Of a stretch of DNA of 64,000 nucleotides, positions 23,331 through 33,389 are shown one piece after another. The translations under genes were made by a program, and so were the position numbers. The first letter of the stretch is position 1. Each line of letters starts with the position of its first letter. Source of the DNA: Bigelowiella natans CCMP2755. Its lineage: Eukaryota; Cercozoa; Chlorarachniophyceae. The stretch lies in contig ADNK01000140.1 in assembly GCA_000320545.1 (NCBI GenBank), forward strand, positions 252,003-316,002, in the 5' to 3' direction. The notes under the pieces were generated by a model. It ran no database searches. It was not told the origin of the DNA and was given only the letters and a program-made list of their open reading frames with translations.

Positions 23331-24135
23331 ATGAACGTGATAAGGGAAATTCAGCGCATCAACGAACGGGAGTTGGAAGAAGGAATACAAGAGGAGGGCT
23401 CATGGCACCAAAAGTATAGAGATTCTGCATACGTGTTCGTTGGCGGCTTGGATTACGATCTCACGGAGGGGGATGTGATCACAATCATGTCCCAGTACGG
23501 GGAAGTCGTCGATTGCAACTTGGTGAGAGACAAAGAAAAGGGAACATCGCGTGGATTTGCTTTTATTGCGTATGAGGATCAGCGCAGCACTATTCTTGCT
23601 GTGGACAACATGAATGGCGCAAAGCTGTTTGACCGGACTCTTCGGTGTGATCACGTCCTCGAATACCGCAGGCCAAAGAAGAAGAAGAAGGAAGGAGAAA
23701 ATTTAGACGAGAAGGATCAGGGTGGCGATGAATCCGATGAGACGTACGAGGAACGACGAAAAAGAATATGGGACTATGAAAAGTACAACGCACAGGCTGT
23801 TACGGCTCGTCCTGTGCAGGCTTCAAAAGCTAGAGAGGAAAGCCAGCAAGAACAAAATCGGAAGAGTAAGATCATGGCAATTCTAGAGAGTAAAAAACGA
23901 ATGTGGAAGGCTAGGCGGATGGCTCAAGCAGCTGAAGAGGAATGTGGGGGGGGCAAGAAAATTTGGGGAGGGGAAGACATGCGGCGTCAAAGAGAGCAAG
24001 GACGTAGTAAACGGGAAGAAGGCAGAATGGACAGAGGTAGAGGAAGAGATCGGAATAGAGATAGAGACGAAATTAGAGGAGGAGGAGATCGCCGCGACAG
24101 GTCGAATAAGAAACATAAGAAAAAAAAAGAGAAGA

Positions 24136-24167
<32 letters not shown>

Positions 24168-24239
24168 CACAGTCGAGGCGACTCTCGGGACCGCTTAGAA
24201 TCGAGACGTAAAAGACGAAGACGATCTGACAGCAGATGA
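23331..24239 (+). CDS. RBMX2: RNA-binding motif protein RBMX2 / Ist3 (Snu17)-like splicing factor, intronless
   Basis: One uninterrupted exon of 302 residues. I start at MNVIREIQRINEREL because RBMX2/Ist3 proteins begin with this MN(P/V)..IxxINExEL helix. The longer open frame to 23160 is unlike them. It continues GSWHQKYRDSAYVFVGGLDY (RNP2 VFVGGL), LTEGDVITIMSQYGEVVDCN, then RGFAFIAYEDQRSTILAVDN (RNP1) and RTLRCDHVLEYRRPK. This is the complete RRM plus C-terminal helix of the family. After about residue 125 the tail is charged (KKKKKEG, DESDETYEERRKRIWDYEKY) and ends in Arg/Asp and Lys repeats. Ist3/RBMX2 is a member of the RES complex that retains pre-mRNA and promotes splicing in the activated spliceosome. 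Lack of introns is striking beside its neighbours and may reflect retroposition. Confidence 0.94.
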
Positions 24240-25163
24240 TCATTATGATTTTATTTCATAAGACATGCTTATCTATTACCTTTCAAACACAGTGGTGGTA
24301 GAAGTAAACACAAATCTAGAAACATATGTGTGCGCATTCGCTCAATATGGCATTGTATGTCACCCTGCTGTCCCTGCTAGTTTAGCTACGCACTCGTATG
24401 GCATGTTTGATGAGTGCAACCGAGGTTGAGTGTGCCCACACATACATATGTGAATTGTTAGATTCACTGCTGGGTGGCATGTGTTAAAAGGTATGTTGCT
24501 TGCTATGCGGCGTGGACACATATCATGTGGAGCGCTCAAACTAGATCATGCATGCATGCTAACATTGCCCAAACACATATAGCCCCATCGCATGTTATAG
24601 TAGCAATAGTCATCATTATGCGTACGTTCGTTGCTGCCACAGCTAGCACAGCACGAGCGACTTGCTAGCTTGCTGGTTTCACCAGTCGATCAGCTTGATC
24701 AGATTTCGCAGTCATGCGATATTATAGCTAGCTAGATCGGCTCGGCATCATCAGATTTCGTCGCCGCAATTAGATTACGGCGGCACAATCCGATTGTGCA
24801 AGAACACACAACGCTGGCGTGATCAGATTGCAGATTGCGGCGGACAACATTAAATTGGACGTAATCTGATTACCCAACGATGATTGCCGCCATGCGCTCG
24901 TTGCGTCTGACATGCAATGGCGGCACGCAAACACTCCGAGCCTGCCATGAGCCAACACAATGCACTAAATGCAGCGCAGTAGTCTAAGCCTCTCAGACTC
25001 ATTTGTGCGCAGAAGGCCCCAATGTGTGCAACAATATATTTGCCTAAGTACACATAAGATATTATGACTAGCTAGGTGGCATGCACTGATGGCGACTGCG
25101 TGGCTCTGCTTTCGATTCAAGCTGTCATGGGCTGTTTTCACAGACTTATGTAACAGCATGTAT
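24240..25163. other. Spacer with CTAG/GCATGC island and A/G-ATCTGAT repeats
   Basis: Lies between two convergent gene ends. From about 24,400 to 24,900 it shows GCTAGC and CATGCATGC words and several degenerate copies of (C/G)GATCAGATT. No gene is supported. Confidence 0.5.
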
Positions 25164-27754
25164 TTAGGGCATTAGAAGTTTCTGCAAAGCCGTGTCTTCA
25201 ACTAGGTCACTGAGAAGATCCTCGAGTTGGCTGGAAGCTCTTTGCGGGGGTTGTTGCTGTTGTGCACCGGTCGCTTGTGCACGCATGTCGGGCGCTCGTC
25301 CTGGGAAATGGTCATTGACGCGTTGGGTTGGAGGAAATCTGTTATGTCCAGTAGAGTGTGTACGCATGTTTGCTGGCCGTTGAAGAAATTTGTTATGGCG
25401 ATTGTGGGGTGGTTTTGGTGGGGGGGCATACCGCATAGGTGGTTGTTGTCCATGTATATGTGGCGGTCGTCCACCATGAAAGTTGTGATGTGTACGCTGC
25501 GAGCCAGGAAACCTCCCACGAATCGGGGGTCGTTTTGGGGCCATGCTCGATGGAGTATTCGGTATGCGTCTGCTACCACGGAAATTTTGAGATGCGAGTT
25601 GCGAAGATGAGGGAGCAAACGGGGAATGCTGTTGTTGGGCTACACCTGGCGTGTTCGGTGGCCGCCGCCTCCTCACATTGTTGTTATTATTATGAGCAGC
25701 ATTTTCAGGAAGGACGCTGCGCCCACTACCAAACCCATCAACTTTGGTATTTTCACCACCTACAATTTTGATCAGAATTTTTGACCGCTTTCTCTTCCTT
25801 CTTCCCCCCGCATCAATTTTCTGCGAGGATGAAAATCGATTACTGGGTGGTGGTGTTGCTGCTGTGATAGCTGTTTCAGAATGAAGGTTGGCAGTACTAG
25901 AGGAGGTTGCAGTGCCAGCAGTACTTAAGGTAGTAGTATCAGTAATACTAGCGTTGGTACCACCAATTCCACCTGCTGCTGATGAACTTAGGGGGTTAGT
26001 AGGATCAACCTTGCGTTGAAATAAAGGAGGAGGAGGAAGAGGAGGAGGGCCTGATGAATATCGCTTTGTGAATAACCCGTCGTCGCTTTCGTTATGGTTG
26101 GTAGCACTAGCACCTCTAACCCTCGAGGTAGCATCAGCACTGCTGCGTGCATATCGACTCGTGAGGTCGTCATCGCTACCATTGTCTTTGGCAGCAGCAG
26201 AGGTAACAGCTACTTCTGTATCACTACGACGCGCATATCGACTCGATAAGGCGTCATCATCGCTACCGTCGTCGTTGGCAGCCTTGGCATCAGTACCTCT
26301 TTTAGTACCAGAACTGCGGCGTGCATATCGGCTTGTTAGGTCGTCATCATCGCTACCATCGTCTTTGGAGGCAGCAGCTGCAGCACCAGCTCTAGAAGTA
26401 GCATCAACACTGCGGCGTGTATATCGGCTTGTTAGATCATCATCACTATCAGTTTTGTTGGAAGTAGTAGCAGTGGCAGTAGCACCACTGCGGCCTGCAT
26501 ATCGATCCATAAGGGCACCATCGCTACCGTCGTTGTCATCATCATCATCACCACCATCGTCGTCTTTAGCAGCACTTTCTCCCACGCTGGCACTGCTGCC
26601 ATTGGCAGCATACCGACTCGCGAGGGCGTCATCGCTGTCATCGTCGATTGTGCTAGCTTTTGCACCAGGATTACCTGTACTGCGGCTTGTATATCGGCTC
26701 GTGAAGACGTCATCGCTACTATCATCATTGGCAGCATTAGCATCAGGACCTTTTCTTTTAGTAGCAGCACCACTGCGTGCATATCGACTCGTGAGGTCGT
26801 CATCGCTACCATTGTCTTTGGCAGCAGCAGAGGTAACAGCTACTTCTGTATCACTACGACGCGCATATCGACTCGATAAGGCGTCATCATCGCTACCGTC
26901 GTCGTTGGCAGCCTTGGCATCAGTACCTCTTTTAGCACCAGAACTGCTGCGTGCATATCGGCTTGTTAGGTCGTCATCATCGCTACCATCGTCTTTGGAG
27001 GCAGCAGCTGCAGCACCAGCTCTAGAAGTAGCATCAACACTGCGGCGTGTATATCGGCTTGTTAGATCATCATCGCCTCCATTGTCGTTGGCAGCACCAG
27101 CTTCTGTACCACGACTAGCATTAGCACTGTGGCCTGAATATCGACTTGTGAGATCGTCATCGGTATCATTGTTGTTTGCGGCCGGTGCTCCTCCTCTAGT
27201 AGCATCAACTCTATTGTTGCGAGGACGCTTAAAGCTGCCATCCTCATCGTTTGCAGTTTTGCGGTCAGAATAGCGACGACTAATGACGGCGTCGTCGTCG
27301 ATATCGCCACTGTTTGCATTGACAGCATGATCATCAACAGCAGCTCCTACCACATTGGCAGCAGCCCCAGTACTACTACTACTACCACCGGTACCACGAC
27401 GACTTGGGAGAAGATATCGGTTAAACAACTCATCATCGTCACTGCCGTCGCCGACGATATCCCCCCCCATAGTTCCTCCTTTCTTCCATCTCCTCGACTG
27501 ATTAGCTTGGTTGTCTTCGTAGTTGCTTCTTCCGTTGGTCATAGTCGTTTTCTGGGCGAGATTCCTTCCTCCTCCTCCTCCTCCTCCTCCTCCTCCTCCT
27601 CCTCCTCTAACGAGGTCCCACTGAGCATCAGAGTGGGGTCTGCTGCTGCGGTTGGTGGTGCTACCCCTTTGATGGGATTGGTTGAGACCAGGCAAGTTAT
27701 TATTTTGCTGGTGGTTTTGATGGCGGTAGGAGGAAGGAGGATGGGGAGGGTAGC

Positions 27755-27790
<36 letters not shown>

Positions 27791-28268
27791 ATTGATGACG
27801 ATGATTATCTTGCCGCAGGTGACGATCCTGACGGCGGTATTGTTCATTATTCCATTGGTCTTGGCCCTGCTTGTGATAATTCTGACGTTGTTGATGATGC
27901 TGATATCGACGGTCTTGCTGCTGCTGGATTTCATGTGAAAATGGGCACGAGTCCCCGTACTTACAGATCCCATTTCTGAAGAAAACACACCTCACCGTCT
28001 GCTTGATGCTTGGTTCCACCGACAATGACGATGGCGCTGGCAACGACGACGACGAGGAGGAGGGGATGGGTATATCGCTGCTTCGCCTACGGATAAGCTC
28101 CCGCAGCTTTCTTCTCTTCATCCTCTTCTTCATCTTCTTACGTCTTTTTCTAGTGTCCCTATCTGCCTCCCAATCTGCCAGCCCCTTCTGCCAAGCAGCA
28201 GCAGAAGTAGAAGCCTCCTCAACTCCTTCCTTAGTCTTCATCACTAGCATATTGTCCTCTTGCATCAT
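25164..28268 (-). CDS. CCCH zinc-finger protein with about fifteen DDLTSRY repeats
   Basis: A single open frame of 1034 residues. After a basic N-terminus (KRRKKMKKRMKRRK) there is one CCCH finger at about residues 93-111: CVFFRNGICKYGDSCPFSH, spacing C-x7-C-x5-C-x3-H. Such a finger usually binds RNA. A His/Gln-rich stretch with a run of His follows. Then come roughly fifteen degenerate repeats with consensus DGSDDDLTSRYARRS (about residues 280-700). The C-terminal third is Pro/Arg/Gln-rich, and the last 22 residues, SQLEDLLSDLVEDTALQKLL plus MP, form a predicted amphipathic helix. Two parts of the repeat region, 26137-26450 and 26767-27080, are nearly identical at DNA level. The repeats combine an acidic cluster and Arg-Tyr, which resembles a phase-separating or docking array, but this is inference. 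The family of the full protein is unknown. The frame has few introns, unlike its neighbours, and could hide an intron in the low-complexity parts. Confidence 0.82.
26137..26450. repeat. Internal duplication, copy 1 (DDLTSRY array)
   Basis: Nearly identical to 26767-27080, offset 630 bases in the same orientation. I saw only a few base differences, for example one A/G change in a Thr/Ala-type codon and one GCGG/GCTG change. Confidence 0.9.
26767..27080. repeat. Internal duplication, copy 2 (DDLTSRY array)
   Basis: Partner of 26137-26450. The offset of 630 bases is a multiple of three, so the reading frame is kept. Confidence 0.9.
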
Positions 28269-28299
28269 GATTTTCCGTCTCTATACAAATAAATATCAA

Positions 28300-28343
28300 T
28301 ATAAATAATTATATATAATTATATATAATTATATAATTATATA

Positions 28344-28377
<34 letters not shown>

Positions 28378-28420
28378 GTGAGATATATATATCTATATAT
28401 ATATATATATATATATCTGT
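28300..28420. repeat. AT-rich (TA)n/(ATATAATT)n tract
   Basis: A short AT-rich tract separating two minus-strand zinc-finger genes. It contains two TA runs (about 28341-28374 and 28385-28418) and an ATATAATT-type tandem before them. Confidence 0.9.
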
Positions 28421-28438
28421 GATATGTGTTGAACAATG

Positions 28439-28688
28439 CTATATTGATATATCTAGAAATGAGTACGAGACCGGCACACGGCGCCTTTTTTTCTTTTTCT
28501 TCTTGATCTTCTTCTTCATCATCAGTATCTCCATCTCTGCACTTTCAGCAGTTGCCGTCATACTTGTCGTAGTCGCCTCCTTATTCATCTTCTTCTTTTC
28601 CCTTCTATCACCACCACCATCACCCTCCCTCTCCTCACCCTCCGTATCGTCATCATCATCCACAATGGCGGTTGCGGCAGCAGCAGCG

Positions 28689-28720
<32 letters not shown>

Positions 28721-29365
28721 TCGTCCCTCCCTCTTCTTGCTTCTTCCGGCTGCTGCTGCACTTAACCACTGCTCCTCCTCCTCATCATCAAAGAAGTCCT
28801 TATTTCTTTGCTTGTTCATCATCTGGTTTTGCCGGGGGGGCTTCTCCTCTCGACCCGTTACGTTCGTCGTCGTCGTTGCGCTCATACGGTTGAATTCTTT
28901 CCATATATGGCAGCTTAATTTGTGGTTTTTGATTGAGGGATAAGATCTTCTATGATAAATCTGCCCACAACCGCATATCCACCTATTTGCAGGGGAGGAC
29001 ACTATTCTCGTATTGTTTCTGGGTCGTCGTCGTCGTCGTCGATTTCCCTGTGATGCTGCAAGTGGAACTGGGTTGCTGCTACTGCTACGCTGACCTTCCT
29101 TCCACATATGGCAGCTTAATTTGTGGTTTTTGATTGAGGGATATGATCTTCTATGATATGTCTTCCCACAACCGCATATCCACCTATTCTCCTTGGGAGG
29201 AAAAACCTTTGATCCACTTGTTATTAGTCTGTCCTTCGATACTACTGATCTCCTTGCCCTTGAGGAGGAGGGTGACGAAGATGATGAGCTACTACCTCTA
29301 TAAATGGAGTCGTCGTCTCCTGTCTCGTCGCTGCTCTCCTCCCCCATCTCTTCTGGATGTTTCAT
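28439..29365 (-). CDS. Ser/acid-rich protein with a duplicated CGCG...H...CH zinc-knuckle-like motif
   Basis: An open frame of 308 residues. Two nearly identical 29-residue modules occur at about residues 61-90 and 126-155. Each starts NRWICGCGxxYHRRSYPSI and ends KNHKLSCHxWKE. Each has two Cys in CGC, a His in KNH and a Cys-His pair (SCH), which together could bind one zinc ion. I do not recognise the family. Around the modules the protein is low-complexity: Ser runs and Arg runs in the N-terminal half, poly-Thr and poly-Ala (from a TAG/ACT microsatellite) and Lys-rich acidic stretches in the C-terminal half. The two modules are conserved at DNA level (about 28,898-28,986 and 29,100-29,190), suggesting recent duplication or selection. 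Nuclear role is a guess. It is tandem with the CCCH gene, with only 170 bases between them. Confidence 0.68.
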
Positions 29366-29536
29366 TTATCAAATTATCAGAGAAGAGGATGGACGAGATA
29401 TAACATACTCCGAAAATGACCTACAGTTTCTCACCACAGTAGTAGTAGTGTGTGCGTCCCCCCCCCCTCTCTTCTTCTTTTTAATATTGTTCTTCGTCTC
29501 GTTATCATGTCTATAACACCCTTATTCTTCAACTTT

Positions 29537-29574
29537 CTAATCTTTCTTCTCGCACTGTATGAATCTGTCGTTTA

Positions 29575-29610
<36 letters not shown>

Positions 29611-30995
29611 CACTATTACGTATGAATGCTGTTTCGTCATAATATTCGGAGTGACTGCTCTCGCCGGAGGATGATGAATCCTAGGTGCGAACAAAGGATC
29701 ATACCCAACAAATACAAACAACAAATAACAACACAAGTATTTCTCTCTGAGCCTTCACAACATACATGTATAAGATTCAAATGCTGATGCTTTGTGTACC
29801 GTGATGTATTGGCTTTCTCCAGAGCTCTCCTCCTCTTCGCTACTCTCTTCATATTCCAAAAAACTTCTGGTGTCCTGTAACAACGCAGCATGAAATTCAA
29901 TTTGCTGTAAAATCATTGGTTCGAAACCCGGTGAGTGCCATTCTCGAAATCAATAAAATGAATCAATGGCTCTCTAGTTGGCTCTGTGACGGGCATGCAT
30001 ATTCTCGGATATCTCACCAGTACCTCTGCTCCTTCGTGCGAATTTTGCACGGTAGCTCTACATACTTGCTCCACCTGTTGTTCAAACATAATTAATCATT
30101 GACACCATACCTATAGAACTAAGACTGAAAATGGTATCATTATTACAAATGTGTAAAAAATGTTCGCACATCTCTCCTCGGCTATCATGGACACTTAATC
30201 AGACAATCTTACCATTCACACATAATACACTACGTAAGAGTATGATCTCGCATAACAGTTACCTCAGACGGGACATCAATGCGCGATGTGAATGATGGAG
30301 ACTCAAAGGCCGTGATCTGATGATATTATTGGAGCTTATTGTACATGGATAAGTCTGTACGGTGCGAGGATGAGAGGATAAGAGGAAAGTTATTAATCAC
30401 ATCAAATTGGCTAATCTGCTCAGTCTCTGCCTTCTTCCAGTCAAGAAATGTTAGCATATCACAATCACTACACCTGCAACGACAAAGAGACGTCATTAAG
30501 ACTACGGTGGTGTCAGGTCAAATAGTGAAACCTACAATGTTCTTTCACTTTTTGGTGCAGAAAGAGGGTACTGTCTCTTCGGAAGGCAGCTTAGATGAAA
30601 AAGCTCCGAGCATATCTCACAAGACAAGAGAGGGCCCGTCTGTGACCTCATTTGCCTACACACCTGTGGATCAAAGTATGTATTTTTAATACACCTGGAG
30701 AAAGGAGGAGGGGGGGTGGACTTACATAGCAGCTTCGAACAAATACGATATTGGTTGGCTCTGGACTGTCCAACGAGTCTAGCTCCTCGATTTTCAGGCT
30801 GGTCCGGAACTCGGAAGAATACCCATGCTGCTTCTGCGAGGAGGGAGGGAGAAAACAACAGCCTCTTTACAAAAACCTTTCTTGCCGTTCAGTTTCTCTT
30901 TTCCCCCTTTTCTCTCCATCTTCTCTTTTATCCCTCTCCCAAAATTGTGTGACCTTTGAAGCCTTGCTGTTGCGGCCTCTGCCTTTGGGCGGCAT
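29537..30995 (-). CDS. PHD-finger protein with acidic Ser/Glu tail
   Basis: Starts MPPKGRGRNSKASK, a basic nuclear-type N-terminus. The second exon, SSEFRTSLKIEELDSLDSPE with VFVRSCY, joins VCRQMRSQTGPLLSCEICSE, LFHLSCLPKRQYP and a later exon CSDCDMLTFLDWKKAE. The combined pattern CxxC-x12-CxxC-x4-HxxC-...-CxxC is a complete C4HC3 PHD finger, the domain reading histone H3 tails. Downstream exons give ITAFESPSFTSRIDVPSE, VEQVCRATVQNSHEGAE, EPLIHFIDFENG, DTRSFLEYEESSEEEESSGE and DSSSSGESSHSEYYDETAFI. The frame then passes through the (CA)n repeat, giving a Thr-His run, and stops at 29537-29539. The C-terminal exon is therefore tentative; it may instead splice or end sooner. Likely a chromatin reader or scaffold. 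No other domain is seen. Confidence 0.74.
29577..29610. repeat. (TG)n/(CA)n microsatellite, possibly coding
   Basis: A perfect run of about 17 units. In the best model of the PHD gene it is translated as alternating Thr-His near the C-terminus. Confidence 0.95.
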
Positions 30996-32109
30996 GGGGT
31001 TCCTGTTCACCACCTCGGAATCAGCTACTCATGATGGACGACGTTTGCCTGCTACCCGTCGAGATTTTTGACGAGGATTTTAGGGTATTTAGGGGGAATT
31101 AGTCATGTCGCAGGCAGAAAATGGGATACCATGAAGGCCATTCACGAACTGCTTTCTTGTTCCACCGGGATCAAAAGGCGTTTGCCCAACCTCGTGTGTT
31201 GGAGTCCCCGTGGGCCGACCTGTGTGATGTGCGCACTCGATGCGCTCCCCTTGTCGACCTCATTGAGGTGCATCTAGCTTGTTAGCAGTGCTTGCAGCAC
31301 ACCTTGTTGGAATGTCGAATGAACACGAACCTTGAACGTTGAGTCTTGTTCCGTGATCCGATCCCAAACCTGTCAATTTCGCATTGTGTCGACGAGGCAG
31401 TCGTGACTGTCGTGACCAACAAGTGTCACGTGCTCCACAAGCGTGCTGAATGAATGAACAGTGTGATTCTAACGTCGCAGCTAGAAGAAGAAGTGAATGA
31501 ACGAATGAACGAATGAATGAAGAGACCCAGAGATCTGGAGCGATTGCTAGGTTGCCCAAACGATGGGGCGCCGCGTCTCGACCAAATCGATCAATGATCG
31601 ATTCGGAGTTCATCTAGCTTGATTCACCGTTTTCACTTTGAAAAAAGGGGAAATCACTTCGTGCGCACTGTTGACAAGCTCATTGCAGAGTGATCTGATC
31701 AATGATGCCGCCGGCCTGCGCGCGCGCCATGCCACGCTAGCACGACAGCCAGATCGCATTGTTGCATGGAGTTGTTGCATTCTAGCATTGCTGCATGCGT
31801 CAACTCCAGAACTGCGGTGCACGCACTACATCCATCATCATGTCTAATCATGTGTGCCACGTGTCTAGATGTCTATAGGTAGGTACGTGCCATAGCGTGT
31901 GCACTCACAACGTGCTGTGTGTGTGCACGCATGCGCGCGCTGCTGCCACGATCTAGCGATGCCTCACAGCACTAGAGCAGGAGTACGTTCCGATTGTCAT
32001 TGTGTTTGCTGCAAGTATAACACAGCGGTGCGCTAGCTCACATGAGAGCTAAAGTGCAAATCTTGACATCTGTCGGAATGGGTTCACATGTGAACACTCA
32101 CACACACAC

Positions 32110-32111
<2 letters not shown>

Positions 32112-32145
<34 letters not shown>
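32112..32145 (+). repeat. (GA)n microsatellite
   Basis: A GA run, preceded by CACACA, in intergenic DNA. Confidence 0.95.
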
Positions 32146-32149
<4 letters not shown>

Positions 32150-32230
32150 ACAGAAAGTGAGATGGGAATGTGTGTGTGTGTGTGTGTAATGATTAGTACT
32201 TCGTAAATAATGAGACATGCACTCACGTAA

Positions 32231-32238
32231 GGGAGAGA

Positions 32239-32280
<42 letters not shown>
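32231..32280 (+). repeat. (GA)n microsatellite
   Basis: A GA run with one GGGA interruption, about 90 bases after the previous one. Confidence 0.95.
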
Positions 32281-32282
<2 letters not shown>

Positions 32283-32562
32283 TAGAGAGAGGGAGAAAAT
32301 CAGGTGAAAAGAGTAGACATGCGAGACTACAGAGAAATATTATTTTTCTATCTTGAAAGAATTTGCACTTCAATCTCCTGCCTATAGAAATTTCATTCTC
32401 CATTGTGAATCTCACGTGAAATTTTGAAACAAGTTCAGTTAACTGTGTAACATGTTGAAAACATTTTCATGTTGAAGTATTTAAATTTTACAATCTTGAA
32501 CACTGACATCTGTAATCCACTTCATTAAAAAGCTGTGGACTCGATGGGATTCTGAAGCTATG

Positions 32563-33291
32563 TCATGAAGGGTCTTCTTTATTACTACATTTCACTGCAT
32601 CCTGTGTGCACGCTGTATTCTTTGTACAGGTGCTGGTACTAGTAGTGGTGACAATTTCGTTCGTGCTTCTATGGATGTTGCCAAATGGGAATGGCTCAAA
32701 TGGTCTTGTACTTGTTTGGGAAAGATAAAACCCGTTTGTCCGAGTTAAGTTTGGACGGAATTGCGGAAGGGTTGGCGGGAACACCTCTTCATCATCAGAC
32801 TGTTCGCTAGTCACTATCGTATTTGACTTATGCTGGGAACTATTATTACTCGTAGACGTCTCATCTTTAATGTTACTTCCCTCCAGTGCCTCCGTTGCGG
32901 AACGTTTCATCCCTCTCACGGGGCTATTCTGGGGGGGGATGGTCTGTGAATGAACCTTCTTTGTCGTGGATGGCGTCTTTCGAACTATGAAGGGTCCAAG
33001 GTTGACTGATCTTTCACGTTGCGACGAGAAAGATGTGTTGTCGCACCCTTGCCTTATCATGCAATCTATCTCGGGCGGCTCCGGTGAAAGCAGGAGCGAC
33101 GAAACGGTATGTGCATTCATAGCTTCTTGCTGCGCAGACCGCACGAAAAACAGACCGTGCGACACAATTTTTAACATTATTTTAAGGGAAAAAGGGAGTT
33201 TTGCACAGCGGAATCGAAGGAAATACGGAACCCTAAGGGCTTTCTCAGCATGCGACAACGATCGGTGGTGAGAAAAAGGAGAAGAAACCAT
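32563..33291 (-). CDS. Unrecognised Ser/Thr-rich, probably disordered protein
   Basis: An open frame of 242 residues. Residues from MNAHTVSSLLLSPEPPEIDC (start 33120) onward look coding: GPFIVRKTPSTTKKVHSQTI, PPQNSPVRGMKRSATEALEG, SEQSDDEEVFPPTLPQFRP and NGFYLSQTSTRPFEPFPFGN. Several SP/TP sites suggest phosphorylation. The first 57 residues lack acidic residues and could be an organelle leader or merely upstream open sequence. I recognise no family. The gene starts only about 100 bases from the divergent CHCHD5-like gene if the long form is used. Confidence 0.5.
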   Translation of the reverse strand: MVSSPFSHHRSLSHAEKALRVPYFLRFRCAKLPFSLKIMLKIVSHGLFFVRSAQQEAMNAHTVSSLLLSPEPPEIDCMIRQGCDNTSFSSQRERSVNLGPFIVRKTPSTTKKVHSQTIPPQNSPVRGMKRSATEALEGSNIKDETSTSNNSSQHKSNTIVTSEQSDDEEVFPPTLPQFRPNLTRTNGFYLSQTSTRPFEPFPFGNIHRSTNEIVTTTSTSTCTKNTACTQDAVKCSNKEDPS

Positions 33292-33389
33292 TTCTGTGGT
33301 ATACAGCCAGGCTTAGATCGATCGACGGTGACAATTCCCATCCTTAAAGCCGAAAGGGAAGAAGCCCGTGCTCGACTGGAATCGCAAAG

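Larger units (their letters stand above)
30996..32562. other. Spacer with repeats; no gene supported
   Basis: Lies between the PHD gene start and the end of the 32563-33291 gene. It has an ATGAACGA tandem run near 31490-31530, a CTAG/GCGCGC/TGCATGC island at about 31,640-32,040 and two (GA)n runs. Open frames at 31068-31277 and 31260-31613 show no family-like content. Confidence 0.5.

Noticed and set aside
25192-25771. Plus-strand Cys/Trp-rich frames
   Set aside because: Mirror images of the Pro/His/Arg-rich C-terminus of the CCCH protein.
25950-27300. Regular repeats resembling a CRISPR array
   Set aside because: Repeats are diverged, in frame and translated; spacers are not unique and the organism is a eukaryote.
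27327-27938. Plus-strand frame of 203 codons with Met and Ser runs
   Set aside because: Antisense to His- and Gln-coding repeats of the CCCH gene; the runs come from (ATG)n and (TCC)n.
29915-29945. tRNA T-loop-like GGTTCGAAACC
   Set aside because: No matching acceptor, D or anticodon arms around it; it overlaps minus-strand PHD-gene sequence.
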